Part shown: one piece after another, positions 7,504 through 18,355 of the stretch
Layout of the letters: every line of letters starts with the position of its first letter
Position numbering within the stretch: position 1 is the first letter of the stretch
Assembly (NCBI RefSeq): GCF_900090225.1
Contig: NZ_FMHY01000002.1
Location: forward strand, 7,006,001-7,070,000
Origin: Micromonospora eburnea
GTDB taxonomy: Bacteria > Actinomycetota > Actinomycetes > Mycobacteriales > Micromonosporaceae
Direction: 5' to 3'
DNA length: 64,000 nt
Translations under genes and position numbers: made by a program
The notes under the pieces: generated by a model
Seen by the model: the letters and a program-made list of their open reading frames with translations, nothing else
The model's database searches: none
What the model was told of the DNA's origin: nothing

Positions 7504-8796
7504 GTGGTGGGGATGACGGCGTTCGTGGGCTTCGTCGTGCTGGTGACCGGCCTGGTCCACCTCTACCTGTGGAAACGGCTGGTCCGGGACACCACCCGCC
7601 CGGGGCGCTGGCGGCGGATCGGCGGGTTCGCCGCGCTGCTGCTGGCGGTGCTGGTGCCGGTCACCATGGCGGGCGCCCACGCCGGGGCGTTCTGGATGGC
7701 CTGGCCGGGCTATCTCTGGCTGGCGCTGATGTTCTACCTGCTGGTCGTGCTGCTGGTGCTGGAAGTGCCGATGGCGATCGCCAAGCTGGTGTCTGGTCGG
7801 CGGGCCCGGTCCGCCGAGCCCACCACCGCGGCGCCGGAACCGGCCCTCGTCGGGGTGGGCGACTCCGCCTGCACCACCGAAACGACGGCTGAGCACCCCA
7901 CCGAACCGCCGGTCGAGCACCCCGCCGAGCCGTCGGCCGCCGCGCCGGCCGACCACGACCCATCCCGCCGGTTGCTGCTCGCGCGGGGAACGGCGATCTT
8001 CGCCGGGCTCACCGCCGCCGGTGTCACCGGGTACGGCATCCGCAACGCGATGGGTCCGCCGCAGCTGGACCGGGTCCGGATCCCGCTGGCCAAGCTCCCC
8101 CGCAGCATGGACGGGCTGCGGATCGCGACCGTCTCCGACATCCATCTCGGGCCGCTGCGCGGTCGCTCGCACACCGAGCGGATCGTGGCGATGATCAACC
8201 GGCTCGACGCCGACCTGGTGGCGGTGGTCGGCGACCTGGTCGACGGCTCGGTGGCCGAGCTGGGCGAGGCGGCGGCGCCGTTGCGCGGCCTGCGCTCCCG
8301 GTACGGCAGCTTCTTCGTCACCGGCAACCACGAGTACTACTCCGGCGTCGAGGAGTGGGTCCGCGAGGTGGATCGGCTCGGCCTGCGGGTGCTCCAGAAC
8401 GAGCGCCAGGAGATCCACGCCCGAGGTGGCGTCCTGGACCTGGCCGGGGTGAACGACGTTTCCGCCACCGGCACCGGGCTGGCCGCCCCCGCCGACTACG
8501 CCGCCGCCCTCGGCGACCGGGACCCGAGCCGCCCGGTGGTGCTGCTGGCCCACCAGCCGGTGGCCGTGCACGAGGCGGCGAAGTTCGGCGTGGACCTGCA
8601 ACTCTCCGGGCACACCCACGGCGGCCAGATGGCACCGTTCAACCTGCTGGTCGGGCTCCAGCAGCCGGTGGTCTCCGGCCTCGGCGAGGTGGACGGCACC
8701 AAGGTCTACGTGACCAACGGCGCCGGTTTCTGGGGTCCGCCGGTCCGGGTCGGCGCGCCGCCTCAGGTGACCCTGGTCGAGTTGCGCGCCCCATAG
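7504..8796 (+). CDS. Membrane-anchored metallophosphoesterase (YkuE/YaeI-like)
   Basis: Predicted 430-residue protein. The first 95 residues hold about three membrane segments. A Pro/Glu-rich linker follows (about 100-155), then a further hydrophobic segment after a double Arg, and a C-terminal calcineurin-like phosphoesterase domain from about residue 190. Metal ligands are visible in order: 'SDIHLGPL', 'GDLVDG', 'GNHEYY', 'LAHQP' and 'SGHTHGGQ'. The GTG at 7504 has GAGGGAGG just upstream; an ATG at 7513 is an alternative. Relatives act on phospholipid or lipid-linked phosphates at the membrane, but the substrate here is unknown. It lies 11 bases after moaD, probably by read-through only. 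Confidence 0.88.
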   Translation: MVGMTAFVGFVVLVTGLVHLYLWKRLVRDTTRPGRWRRIGGFAALLLAVLVPVTMAGAHAGAFWMAWPGYLWLALMFYLLVVLLVLEVPMAIAKLVSGRRARSAEPTTAAPEPALVGVGDSACTTETTAEHPTEPPVEHPAEPSAAAPADHDPSRRLLLARGTAIFAGLTAAGVTGYGIRNAMGPPQLDRVRIPLAKLPRSMDGLRIATVSDIHLGPLRGRSHTERIVAMINRLDADLVAVVGDLVDGSVAELGEAAAPLRGLRSRYGSFFVTGNHEYYSGVEEWVREVDRLGLRVLQNERQEIHARGGVLDLAGVNDVSATGTGLAAPADYAAALGDRDPSRPVVLLAHQPVAVHEAAKFGVDLQLSGHTHGGQMAPFNLLVGLQQPVVSGLGEVDGTKVYVTNGAGFWGPPVRVGAPPQVTLVELRAP

Positions 8797-8866
8797 CGCG
8801 ACCGGGCCGCCCCGTCCAGGGTCGGATTGCTCAGGTCACGAGTACGCGTGGCGGAAGGCGGGCACC

Positions 8867-12079
<3,213 letters not shown>

Positions 12080-12153
12080 AAGAAGAACCCCCAAGAAGGG
12101 GTCAATTTGGATAAACGAGACGAAGGCGCCAATCCGCTCATATTCTGACGGAC

Positions 12154-12939
12154 ATGACGAAACCTTCGAGTTCCATCAGTGACGTACGGCGCGGGCAGGA
12201 GCGTCGGCGTGGTCGGACCCTGCTGGCCGTCGGCATCGCGGGCGTCGGGACGGGGGCGCTCCTGGCGGCGCCAACCGCCGCGCTGGCCGACACTCGTGCT
12301 GGATCGACGATCCAGGTCGTCGTCGCCACCAACGGCCAGTGCGGACTGGAGAACGTCACCACGCACACGCTCTCGACCGACCAGGTCGCCTTCGAGGCGC
12401 CCAACTTCATCCTTACCCGAATGGTCGACACGACCATCCCGACGGGTATGGCGACGCAGTTCGGCCTGACCGTCGATACCTCCGTCAGCGGTTGTGCCCT
12501 GCAGCAGCCCGTATCCGTCACGGTCGACGGTGTGTCGGTGCCGTTCCAGAACAACATCTCGGCCGGAGGCGCCATGATGACCGTCACCCTCACCCCTGTC
12601 TCGCAACCGACCAGCACCGTCAGCGTGACGCCATCCAGCACCGTCAGCGTGACGCCATCCAGCACCGTCAGCGTGACGCCATCCAGCACCGTCAGCGTGA
12701 CGCCATCCAGCACCGTCAGCGTGACGCCATCCAGCACCGTCAGCGTGACACCGTCCAGCACCGTCAGCGTGACACCGTCCAGCACCGTCAGCGCTACACC
12801 GAGCGAACCCGTCCTGCCCACGACCGGCACGTCATCCGGGCCCCTTGTGGCCCTGGGGCTCGGCACCGTCGTGGTGGGTTCGCTGCTCGCGTTGGCCACC
12901 GGCAAGGGCCTGCGCCGGCGCTGGGGCGCAGGCAGCTAG
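12154..12939 (+). CDS. LPXTG-anchored secreted protein with tandem repeat stalk
   Basis: Predicted 261-residue surface protein of unknown function. It has a twin-Arg-containing signal peptide (about 1-46, 'RRGRTLLAVGIAGVGTGAL', ending at 'TAALADT'), then a small domain of about 100 residues with two cysteines, eight octapeptide repeats (STVSVTPS) rich in Thr/Ser/Pro, and the sortase motif LPTTG followed by a membrane segment and the tail 'RRRWGAGS'. The stalk could be O-mannosylated and hold the domain away from the wall. No sortase gene is nearby. Lower GC and the repeats set it apart from its neighbours. Confidence 0.85.
   Translation: MTKPSSSISDVRRGQERRRGRTLLAVGIAGVGTGALLAAPTAALADTRAGSTIQVVVATNGQCGLENVTTHTLSTDQVAFEAPNFILTRMVDTTIPTGMATQFGLTVDTSVSGCALQQPVSVTVDGVSVPFQNNISAGGAMMTVTLTPVSQPTSTVSVTPSSTVSVTPSSTVSVTPSSTVSVTPSSTVSVTPSSTVSVTPSSTVSVTPSSTVSATPSEPVLPTTGTSSGPLVALGLGTVVVGSLLALATGKGLRRRWGAGS
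12613..12804 (+). repeat. 24-bp tandem repeat, eight copies
   Basis: In-frame array of 24-bp units, each encoding STVSVTPS. Copies 1-5 (12613-12732) are identical. Copies 6 and 7 (12733-12780) share the same synonymous changes (ACACCG for ACGCCA). Copy 8 (12781-12804) is degenerate and encodes STVSATPS. The identity implies recent expansion, so copy number probably varies between strains. Confidence 0.97.
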
Positions 12940-13012
12940 GACGTCGCCGGATCGTCGGGCGGCGCCTACCGCGGGCCCGGACCCACTCCCGTGCGGGGGC
13001 GCGAGCCCGGGA

Positions 13013-13726
13013 TCAGGCGAACAGGACCGCCAGCCAGGCACCGGCCAGGATCGCGGGGCCGAGCGGCAGTGCGGTGTCCCGGCGCACCTTACGGGCAGCC
13101 AGCAGGGCGAGCACCACGACACCGTTGAGCAGATGCGGCAGGAGCAGGCCGAGCGCCAGGGTCGGCCAGCCCAGCCAGCCGAGCGGCAGACCCAGGGCCG
13201 TGGCGAGCTTGACGTCGCCGAAGCCGAGCCGGGAACCGGGCAGGAGCGCGAGCAGCACGTACCCGGCGAAGGCGGTGGCCGCGCCGGCCAGCGCGGGGAG
13301 CAGCCGGCCCGCGCCGGCGGCCGGCGCGGCGCCGGTCAGGCCGAGCCCGCCCGCGATCGCGGCGAGGGCCACCAACCGGTCGGGCAACCGGAGGCAGGCC
13401 AGATCCACCAGGGCGAGCACCAACCCGACCGCGCCCACCAGCAGCAGCGCCGGCAGTTCCGGCGCGGCACCCCGTGCGGCGGCCAGTCCGCCGAAGACCA
13501 CCGCACCCACCAGGCTCACGCCGAGTCGCTCGCCGGGCCGGCGTCCGACACCCCGACCGGACGCCGGCCCGGCAACCCGATCGGGCAACGGCCTGACACC
13601 CCGGCCGTCCGCCGGACCGGCGGACGGAACAGGCCACGGCCCGGTGAAGCGGTGGGCCAGCGGGACGGCGACCCAGCCGGCCAGCGCGCCGAGAAATGTG
13701 GCGACTGTCAGCAACCCGGCGGACAC
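13013..13726 (-). CDS. A24-family prepilin peptidase
   Basis: Predicted 237-residue integral membrane aspartic peptidase that cleaves class III signal peptides of pilins. The two catalytic Asp regions are present: 'ALVDLACLRLPDRLV' and 'GFGDVKLATALG' (the GxGD motif). About seven hydrophobic segments are visible, with an Arg/Gly/Pro-rich cytoplasmic loop at about 35-70. There is no N-terminal methyltransferase domain, as is usual for actinobacterial TadV-like enzymes. The start is a GTG at 13726. No pilin or tad genes are in this window, so it acts on a distant locus. Confidence 0.88.
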   Translation of the reverse strand: MSAGLLTVATFLGALAGWVAVPLAHRFTGPWPVPSAGPADGRGVRPLPDRVAGPASGRGVGRRPGERLGVSLVGAVVFGGLAAARGAAPELPALLLVGAVGLVLALVDLACLRLPDRLVALAAIAGGLGLTGAAPAAGAGRLLPALAGAATAFAGYVLLALLPGSRLGFGDVKLATALGLPLGWLGWPTLALGLLLPHLLNGVVVLALLAARKVRRDTALPLGPAILAGAWLAVLFA

Positions 13727-13737
13727 GGGCCGGAATG

Positions 13738-14745
13738 TTACCGGCGAGCCAGCTCCGGGGCTGCCCCGTCGGCCGGGTCCGGCACGGGCTTACGGGGGCG
13801 CTCGGTGCTCACCACCACCGCCACCCCGGCGACGATGACCGCGCCGCCGAGCAGCACCTGGTGGGTGACCGGCTCGGCGGCGAGCAGCGCGCCGAGCGCC
13901 ACCGCGACCGCCGGGTTCACGTACGCGTAGGTGGCGACCAGGGAGATCGGGGCGTGGTGCAGCAGCCAGACGTACGCGGTGAAGGCGACCAGGGAGCCGG
14001 CCACCATCAGGTACGCCAGTGCCGCCCAGGAGCGGGCGGTCACGTCGGCGGGGGAGAAGTCGGCGAACTCGCCCCGGACGGCGGCGACCACGGCGAGCGC
14101 CAGCGCGCCGGCCGCCATCTCGTAGACGGTGGCCACGAACGGGTCGTCCGGCATCCGGATCCGCCCGGAGAGGAAGGAGCCGACCGACCAGGAGACGGCC
14201 CCGGCGACCACGGTCAACGCGCCGGCCAACGGCACGGTGCCCGGACCGTCGGCGGGGAGCACGAGCAGCACGAGGCCGACGAAGCCGAGGGTCACCCCGG
14301 CGAAGGTCCACAGTCGGGGGCGGTCACCGCCCAGCGTACGCAGCAGCACGACCAGGAGCGGGACGGTGGCCACCAGCAGCGCCGCGATGCCGGAGGGCAC
14401 GGCCTTCCCGGCCGGCCCGGACTCGGCGAGCACCACCAGGCCGTTGCCGCCGGCGAGCAGCAGCAGGCCGACCAGCGCGGCGGACCCGAGCTGCCGCAGG
14501 TCTACCCGGAGCGCCCCCGGCCCTCGGCGGAACCGCAGCACCACGGCCAGCACCACGGCCGCCGCGGCGAACCGTGCCACTGCGGAGGTGAACGGCGGCA
14601 ACGACTCGACCGCTACCCGGATGCCCAGGTAGGTCGAGCCCCAGAGCACGTAGACGAGGGCCAACGCCGTCCAGATCAGGGCAGGACGGGCGGCGGCGGG
14701 AGCGTGGGCGACGGTCGGCGTCGCACTCCGGGGGCGTGAGCTCAT
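13738..14745 (-). CDS. EamA/DMT-family transporter
   Basis: Predicted 335-residue inner-membrane transporter with ten hydrophobic helices in two EamA repeats. The N-terminal repeat begins 'LIWTALALVYVLWGSTYLGIRVAVES', which is the family signature, and the second starts near 'VVAGAVSWSVGSFLSGR'. Members export metabolites or amino acids; the substrate cannot be told from sequence. It ends 11 bases upstream of the prepilin peptidase start on the same strand, so the two may be co-transcribed. The ATG at 14745 is 86 bp from the divergent LppU-like gene. Confidence 0.9.
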   Translation of the reverse strand: MSSRPRSATPTVAHAPAAARPALIWTALALVYVLWGSTYLGIRVAVESLPPFTSAVARFAAAAVVLAVVLRFRRGPGALRVDLRQLGSAALVGLLLLAGGNGLVVLAESGPAGKAVPSGIAALLVATVPLLVVLLRTLGGDRPRLWTFAGVTLGFVGLVLLVLPADGPGTVPLAGALTVVAGAVSWSVGSFLSGRIRMPDDPFVATVYEMAAGALALAVVAAVRGEFADFSPADVTARSWAALAYLMVAGSLVAFTAYVWLLHHAPISLVATYAYVNPAVAVALGALLAAEPVTHQVLLGGAVIVAGVAVVVSTERPRKPVPDPADGAAPELARR

Positions 14746-14831
14746 CGGTCGACCACGCTACGGTGACCGGGGCGTCGGCGTCCCCCTTTGGTGGCCGGCC
14801 TCTCAGCAACGGCGTATCCAGGAGGACGTTC

Positions 14832-15590
14832 ATGGCGAACTTCGGACCACCGGGCGGCGGTTCCCCCGAGCCGTGGGGCGGGCGGCGACCGGAGGACCGG
14901 TACGCCGCCGACCCGCGCCACCACCCCGGCTACGCCGACCAGCCCGGCGGTTGGGGCGAGCCACCGCCGCAGCCCGCCAGCGGTTGGGCCGAGCCACCGA
15001 CCCAGCCCGGCGGTTGGGCCGAGCCACCGGCGCAACGGTACGAGGCGCCTGTCTCCTGGGACGCCGGGCAGCCGGCCGGCCCAGCGGCGTACCAGGAGTA
15101 CCCGGCGGATCCCGACTACGGGCAGCAGCCGTACGCCGAACCGGCGGCACCGAAGCGCGGCAAGGGTCCGCTGGTCGCGCTGCTGGCCGTGCTGGTGGTG
15201 CTCGGCGGCGCCGGGGCGTACTGGTTCGTCGGCCGGGACGACTCGGCCCCGGCGGGCGGAAGCGGTGCCCTCACCCCGGCGACCACCGCGTCCTCTGACG
15301 AGGCGGCGGTTCCGGCGACCACCGCCGCGGCCCCGGCGTCCTCGACCGATCCGCGGTTCGTGAAGGCCGGCCAGTGCGTACGCAACGAGGGGGCAGCCGA
15401 TCAGCCGAAGCTGCTGATCAGCGAGTGCGGCGCGAAGACGTACCAGGTGCTGGACCGGATCGACGGCCCGACCAGCGGCAAGAAGGACGCCGAGACGAAG
15501 TGCGCCAAGGTCAAGGGCTACACCGACTGGTACTTCTACGACAGCGAACTCGACACGCTCGACTTCGTGCTCTGCCTCAAGCGGCGCTGA
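14832..15590 (+). CDS. LppU/SCO3897-like membrane-anchored protein
   Basis: Predicted 252-residue protein. The cytoplasmic N terminus (about 1-110) is disordered and rich in Pro, Gly and Trp, with three imperfect 'GWxEPPxQP' repeats. A membrane segment follows (about 114-134, 'LVALLAVLVVLGGAGAYWFV'), then a Ser/Thr/Ala stalk and a C-terminal domain of about 75 residues. This domain has four cysteines ('GQCVRNEG', 'SECGAKTYQVL', 'TKCAKVKGYTDWYFY', 'FVLCLKRR') and matches what I know of the LppU/SCO3897 family. The ATG at 14832 has GGAGG at 14821-14825. Function is unknown; it is probably exposed at the cell surface. Confidence 0.85.
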   Translation: MANFGPPGGGSPEPWGGRRPEDRYAADPRHHPGYADQPGGWGEPPPQPASGWAEPPTQPGGWAEPPAQRYEAPVSWDAGQPAGPAAYQEYPADPDYGQQPYAEPAAPKRGKGPLVALLAVLVVLGGAGAYWFVGRDDSAPAGGSGALTPATTASSDEAAVPATTAAAPASSTDPRFVKAGQCVRNEGAADQPKLLISECGAKTYQVLDRIDGPTSGKKDAETKCAKVKGYTDWYFYDSELDTLDFVLCLKRR

Positions 15591-15610
15591 CCACCGCAGT
15601 CTGATAACCG

Positions 15611-15652
15611 AAACTAGGGCTGTCTAGCGTCCATGCTAGATAGCCCTAGTTT
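15611..15652. repeat. 42-base near-perfect palindrome with CTAG core; terminator or operator
   Basis: Two 18-base arms (15611-15628, 15635-15652) pair with a single G-T wobble around a 6-base loop, followed by TTTT. It lies 20 bases after the LppU-like stop, so it could terminate transcription in either direction. Its centre, TCTAGC-N6-GCTAGA, recurs at 15696-15713, which instead suggests a protein-binding site for the downstream ATPase gene. Confidence 0.8.
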
Positions 15653-15695
15653 TGCCTCGACGGTGCCGACACGCCGATACCCGCATCTACGGATG

Positions 15696-15713
15696 TCTAG
15701 CCTCGCAGCTAGA
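15696..15713. promoter_or_regulatory. Second TCTAGC-N6-GCTAGA palindrome, candidate operator
   Basis: Perfect 6-base arms with a 6-base spacer, identical in arms and spacing to the core of the 15611-15652 palindrome. The centres are 73 bp apart, about seven helical turns. It ends 21 bases before the probable GTG start of the AAA ATPase, so a bound protein would block its promoter or ribosome access. Confidence 0.65.
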
Positions 15714-15734
15714 TCGCCCGATACTGTGCGATTC

Positions 15735-16970
15735 GTGGATCCGGTCCGCAACCCGTACGCCCCCGGCGCCGGCCAGCGCCCGCCCGAACTCGCCGGGCGA
15801 GGACGCGAGCTGGACGTCTTCGACGTGGTGCTGGAGCGGATCGCCCGGGGCCGCCCCGAACGCAGCCTGATGCTCACCGGCCTGCGCGGGGTCGGCAAGA
15901 CCGTCCTGCTCAACACCCTCCGCTCGCAGGCGATCAACCACCTCTGGGGCACCGGCAAGATCGAGGCCCGGCCGGACCAGTCGTTGCGCCGGCCGATCGC
16001 CGCCGCGCTACACATGGCGGTCCGCGAGCTGGCCCCCCGGCACCGCGCCCCGGACCGGATCGACGGCTTCCTCGGCGTACTCAAGGCGTTCGCCCAGCGC
16101 GCCAGCCCCACCGGCCGGGGTGGGGCGGCGCCGAAGCTGCGCGACCGCTGGCAGCCCGGCATCGACGTACCGGCGGCCAGCGGCCGGGCCGACTCCGGGG
16201 ACATCGAGATCGACCTGGTCGAGCTGCTCACCGACGCCGCGGCGGTCGCCACCGACGTGGGCACCGGCGTCGCCGTCTTCATCGACGAAATGCAGGACCT
16301 CGGCGCGGAGGACGTCTCCGCGCTCTGCGCCGCCTGCCACGAGCTGTCCCAGCTCGGCGCGCCGCTGATCGTCGTCGGCGCCGGCCTGCCGCACCTGCCG
16401 GCCGTACTGAGCGCGGCGAAGTCGTACTCCGAGCGGCTCTTCCGCTACCAGCGCATCGACCGGCTCGACCGGATCGCCGCCGACCAGGCGCTCTGCGCCC
16501 CGGCCGAGCGGGAGGAGGTCGAGTACGAGCCGAAGGCCCTCGACCTGCTCTACGAGAAATCCGGCGGCTACCCCTACTTCGTCCAGGCGTACGGCAAGGC
16601 CACCTGGGACAACGCACCGCGCTCGCCGATCACCGCCGCCGACGTCCGGGTCGCCGCGCCCGAGGCGGAGGCCGAACTGGCCGTCGGCTTCTTCGGTTCC
16701 CGGTTCGAACGGGCCACCCCGGCCGAGCGCGAGTACATGCGGGCCATGGCGTCCCTGTCCCTGGTCGAGGGGGAGGACAGCGGGCGGGACGACATGGATG
16801 CGGCGGTGCCCACCGCCGAGATCGCCCGTGCGCTGGGCCGCAAGCCGGCCAGCCTCTCGCCGGCCCGGGACGCGCTGATCAAGAAGGGGCTGATCTACTC
16901 CGGCGAGCGGGGCACGGTCGCCTTCACCGTCCCGCACTTCGGCCGCTACCTGCGTACCCAGCCGGCCTGA
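15735..16970 (+). CDS. AAA/ORC-like ATPase with C-terminal winged helix
   Basis: Predicted 411-residue P-loop ATPase. It opens 'VDPVRNPYAPGAGQRPPELAGR', the N-terminal signature of an actinobacterial ATP-binding family. Walker A is 'LTGLRGVGKTVLLN' (near residue 55), Walker B is 'VAVFIDEMQDLG' and sensor 1 is 'LIVVGAGLPHLP'. The C-terminal 80 residues, including 'TAEIARALGRKPASLSPARD' and 'ALIKKGLIYSGERGTVAFTV', look like a winged-helix DNA-binding domain. The architecture resembles Orc1/Cdc6-type ATPases; the role is unknown. The GTG at 15735 is preferred, since upstream ATGs (15633, 15693) fall inside the palindromes. The gene stands alone. Confidence 0.82.
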   Translation: MDPVRNPYAPGAGQRPPELAGRGRELDVFDVVLERIARGRPERSLMLTGLRGVGKTVLLNTLRSQAINHLWGTGKIEARPDQSLRRPIAAALHMAVRELAPRHRAPDRIDGFLGVLKAFAQRASPTGRGGAAPKLRDRWQPGIDVPAASGRADSGDIEIDLVELLTDAAAVATDVGTGVAVFIDEMQDLGAEDVSALCAACHELSQLGAPLIVVGAGLPHLPAVLSAAKSYSERLFRYQRIDRLDRIAADQALCAPAEREEVEYEPKALDLLYEKSGGYPYFVQAYGKATWDNAPRSPITAADVRVAAPEAEAELAVGFFGSRFERATPAEREYMRAMASLSLVEGEDSGRDDMDAAVPTAEIARALGRKPASLSPARDALIKKGLIYSGERGTVAFTVPHFGRYLRTQPA

Positions 16971-16990
16971 CGACACCGGCGGACCGCGCG

Positions 16991-17533
16991 TCAGACCCTT
17001 GACCAGGGCGCCGGGAAGACGACCTCGCCCTGCGGCGGCGGCGCCTCGTCGTCGGACGGTGGCAGCACCACCGCCTGCCACGGCTCCCCGAGCCCGGACC
17101 ACGGGCTGGTCAACCCCATCCGGTCCGCCCGGCTGAACCCGAAGCGGCGGTAGAACGTCGGATCGCCGAGCACCACCACCAGCCGCTCGCCCAATTCGGT
17201 GGCGGCGTCCAGGGCCGCCTGCACCACCGCCGTGCCGTGCCCGATCCGCTGCCGGTGCGGTGCGACCGCCACCGGGCCGAGCGCCAGAGCCAGGACCGAT
17301 CCGCCGTCCGAACGCACCCGGACCCGGGTCAGCAGGGCGTAGCCGACCACCTCGCCGCCGTACTCGGCGACCATGGCCAGCTCCGGAATCCAGGCGTCGC
17401 TGCGCCGGAGCTCGTCGACCAGACCCACCTCGGGCGGCGCGGCCACGTCGGGGCGGGCGAAGGCGCCGGCCAGCACCCGGGCCACCGGCTCCTCGTCCGC
17501 CGGGCCCTCGGGTCGCAGTCGCAGCGTCGTCAC
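16991..17533 (-). CDS. GNAT family N-acetyltransferase
   Basis: Predicted 180-residue acetyltransferase. The acetyl-CoA-binding motif A is recognisable as 'LGPVAVAPHRQRIGHGTAVVQ' split around residue 95, although the usual Q/RxxGxG/A reads 'QRIGHG'. It is followed by 'VVVLGDPTFYRRFGFSRA', the hallmark of the YhbS-like branch of GNAT proteins. The substrate is unknown. It starts with GTG at 17533 and converges with the ATPase gene across 20 bases. Confidence 0.88.
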   Translation of the reverse strand: MTTLRLRPEGPADEEPVARVLAGAFARPDVAAPPEVGLVDELRRSDAWIPELAMVAEYGGEVVGYALLTRVRVRSDGGSVLALALGPVAVAPHRQRIGHGTAVVQAALDAATELGERLVVVLGDPTFYRRFGFSRADRMGLTSPWSGLGEPWQAVVLPPSDDEAPPPQGEVVFPAPWSRV

Positions 17534-17679
17534 CCGCGCGACGTTACCGCGCGTACCCGGTCCATCCGCGACGGTCGCTGAAATCGGTACGTCGGCGAGC
17601 CGGCCCGGACGTCCATGTCGGCCGATCCCGTTCGGGTGTTGGCCGGGTGGCGGCCGCCGCGACGGGGTATGACTGAGCC

Positions 17680-18225
17680 ATGAAGCCCGTGCGTTCCCTC
17701 GCCCGCATCATGTTGAGCGGCATTTTCGTGGTCAGCGGTGCCAACACCCTCAAGAACCCCGGCCGCGTGCTCCCCGTCGCGAAGCCACTCACCGACCGGG
17801 CCGCCCCAATGATCCAGAGTCTGCATCCCCGGATCCCGACCGACACCGAGACACTGATCCGGGCCAACGCGGCCACCCAGCTCGTCGGCGGGCTGATGCT
17901 GGCCAGTGGCCGGTTCGCCCGGCCCGCCGCGCTCGTCCTCGCCGGCACCCTGGTGCCCACCACGTTGGCCGGCCATCCCTTCTGGAGCAGCGACGACCCG
18001 GTGCAGCGGAACCACAACCAGATCCACTTCCTGAAGAACCTCGGGCTGTTCGGCGGCCTGCTCCTCGCCGCCGCGGACACCGGCGGGAAACCCGGACTGC
18101 GCTGGCGCGCGGGTCACCGGATCAGCCACTCGCGGCGCTCCGTGCAGCGGGCGGTCCGAACCGCCCGCCGGGAGACAAAGATCGCCGTACGCTCGGCCGC
18201 CACCGGCCGCCGGCTTCCCGGCTGA
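17680..18225 (+). CDS. DoxX family membrane protein
   Basis: Predicted 181-residue protein with four hydrophobic segments. The first, 'LARIMLSGIFVVSGANTLKNP', carries the DoxX-type start, and 'NHNQIHFLKNLGLFGGLLL' is the usual C-terminal helix of the family. A basic tail of about 45 residues (Arg-rich, 'RRSVQRAVRTARRE') follows and is probably cytoplasmic. DoxX proteins are linked to thiol and quinone redox balance at the membrane, but no partner gene is present to refine this. Confidence 0.88.
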   Translation: MKPVRSLARIMLSGIFVVSGANTLKNPGRVLPVAKPLTDRAAPMIQSLHPRIPTDTETLIRANAATQLVGGLMLASGRFARPAALVLAGTLVPTTLAGHPFWSSDDPVQRNHNQIHFLKNLGLFGGLLLAAADTGGKPGLRWRAGHRISHSRRSVQRAVRTARRETKIAVRSAATGRRLPG

Positions 18226-18355
18226 CCGCATCCGGCGCGGCCACCACCCCCCGCGGGGCCGCTAATCACCTGAACCCCTCAGCACCCGTTAACCCGGGGT
18301 AAATGTCGAAAATGTATGTGATCGGACACGGTCGCATAACGCGGGAGGCAACAAC

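Noticed and set aside
12613..12804. Possible CRISPR-like array
   Set aside because: Units are directly joined with no spacers and encode an in-frame octapeptide, so it is a coding tandem repeat.
12138..12905. Minus-strand frame with repeated VLDGVTLT units
   Set aside because: It is the antisense shadow of the 24-bp repeat array in the LPXTG protein gene, which has the signal peptide and sortase motif.
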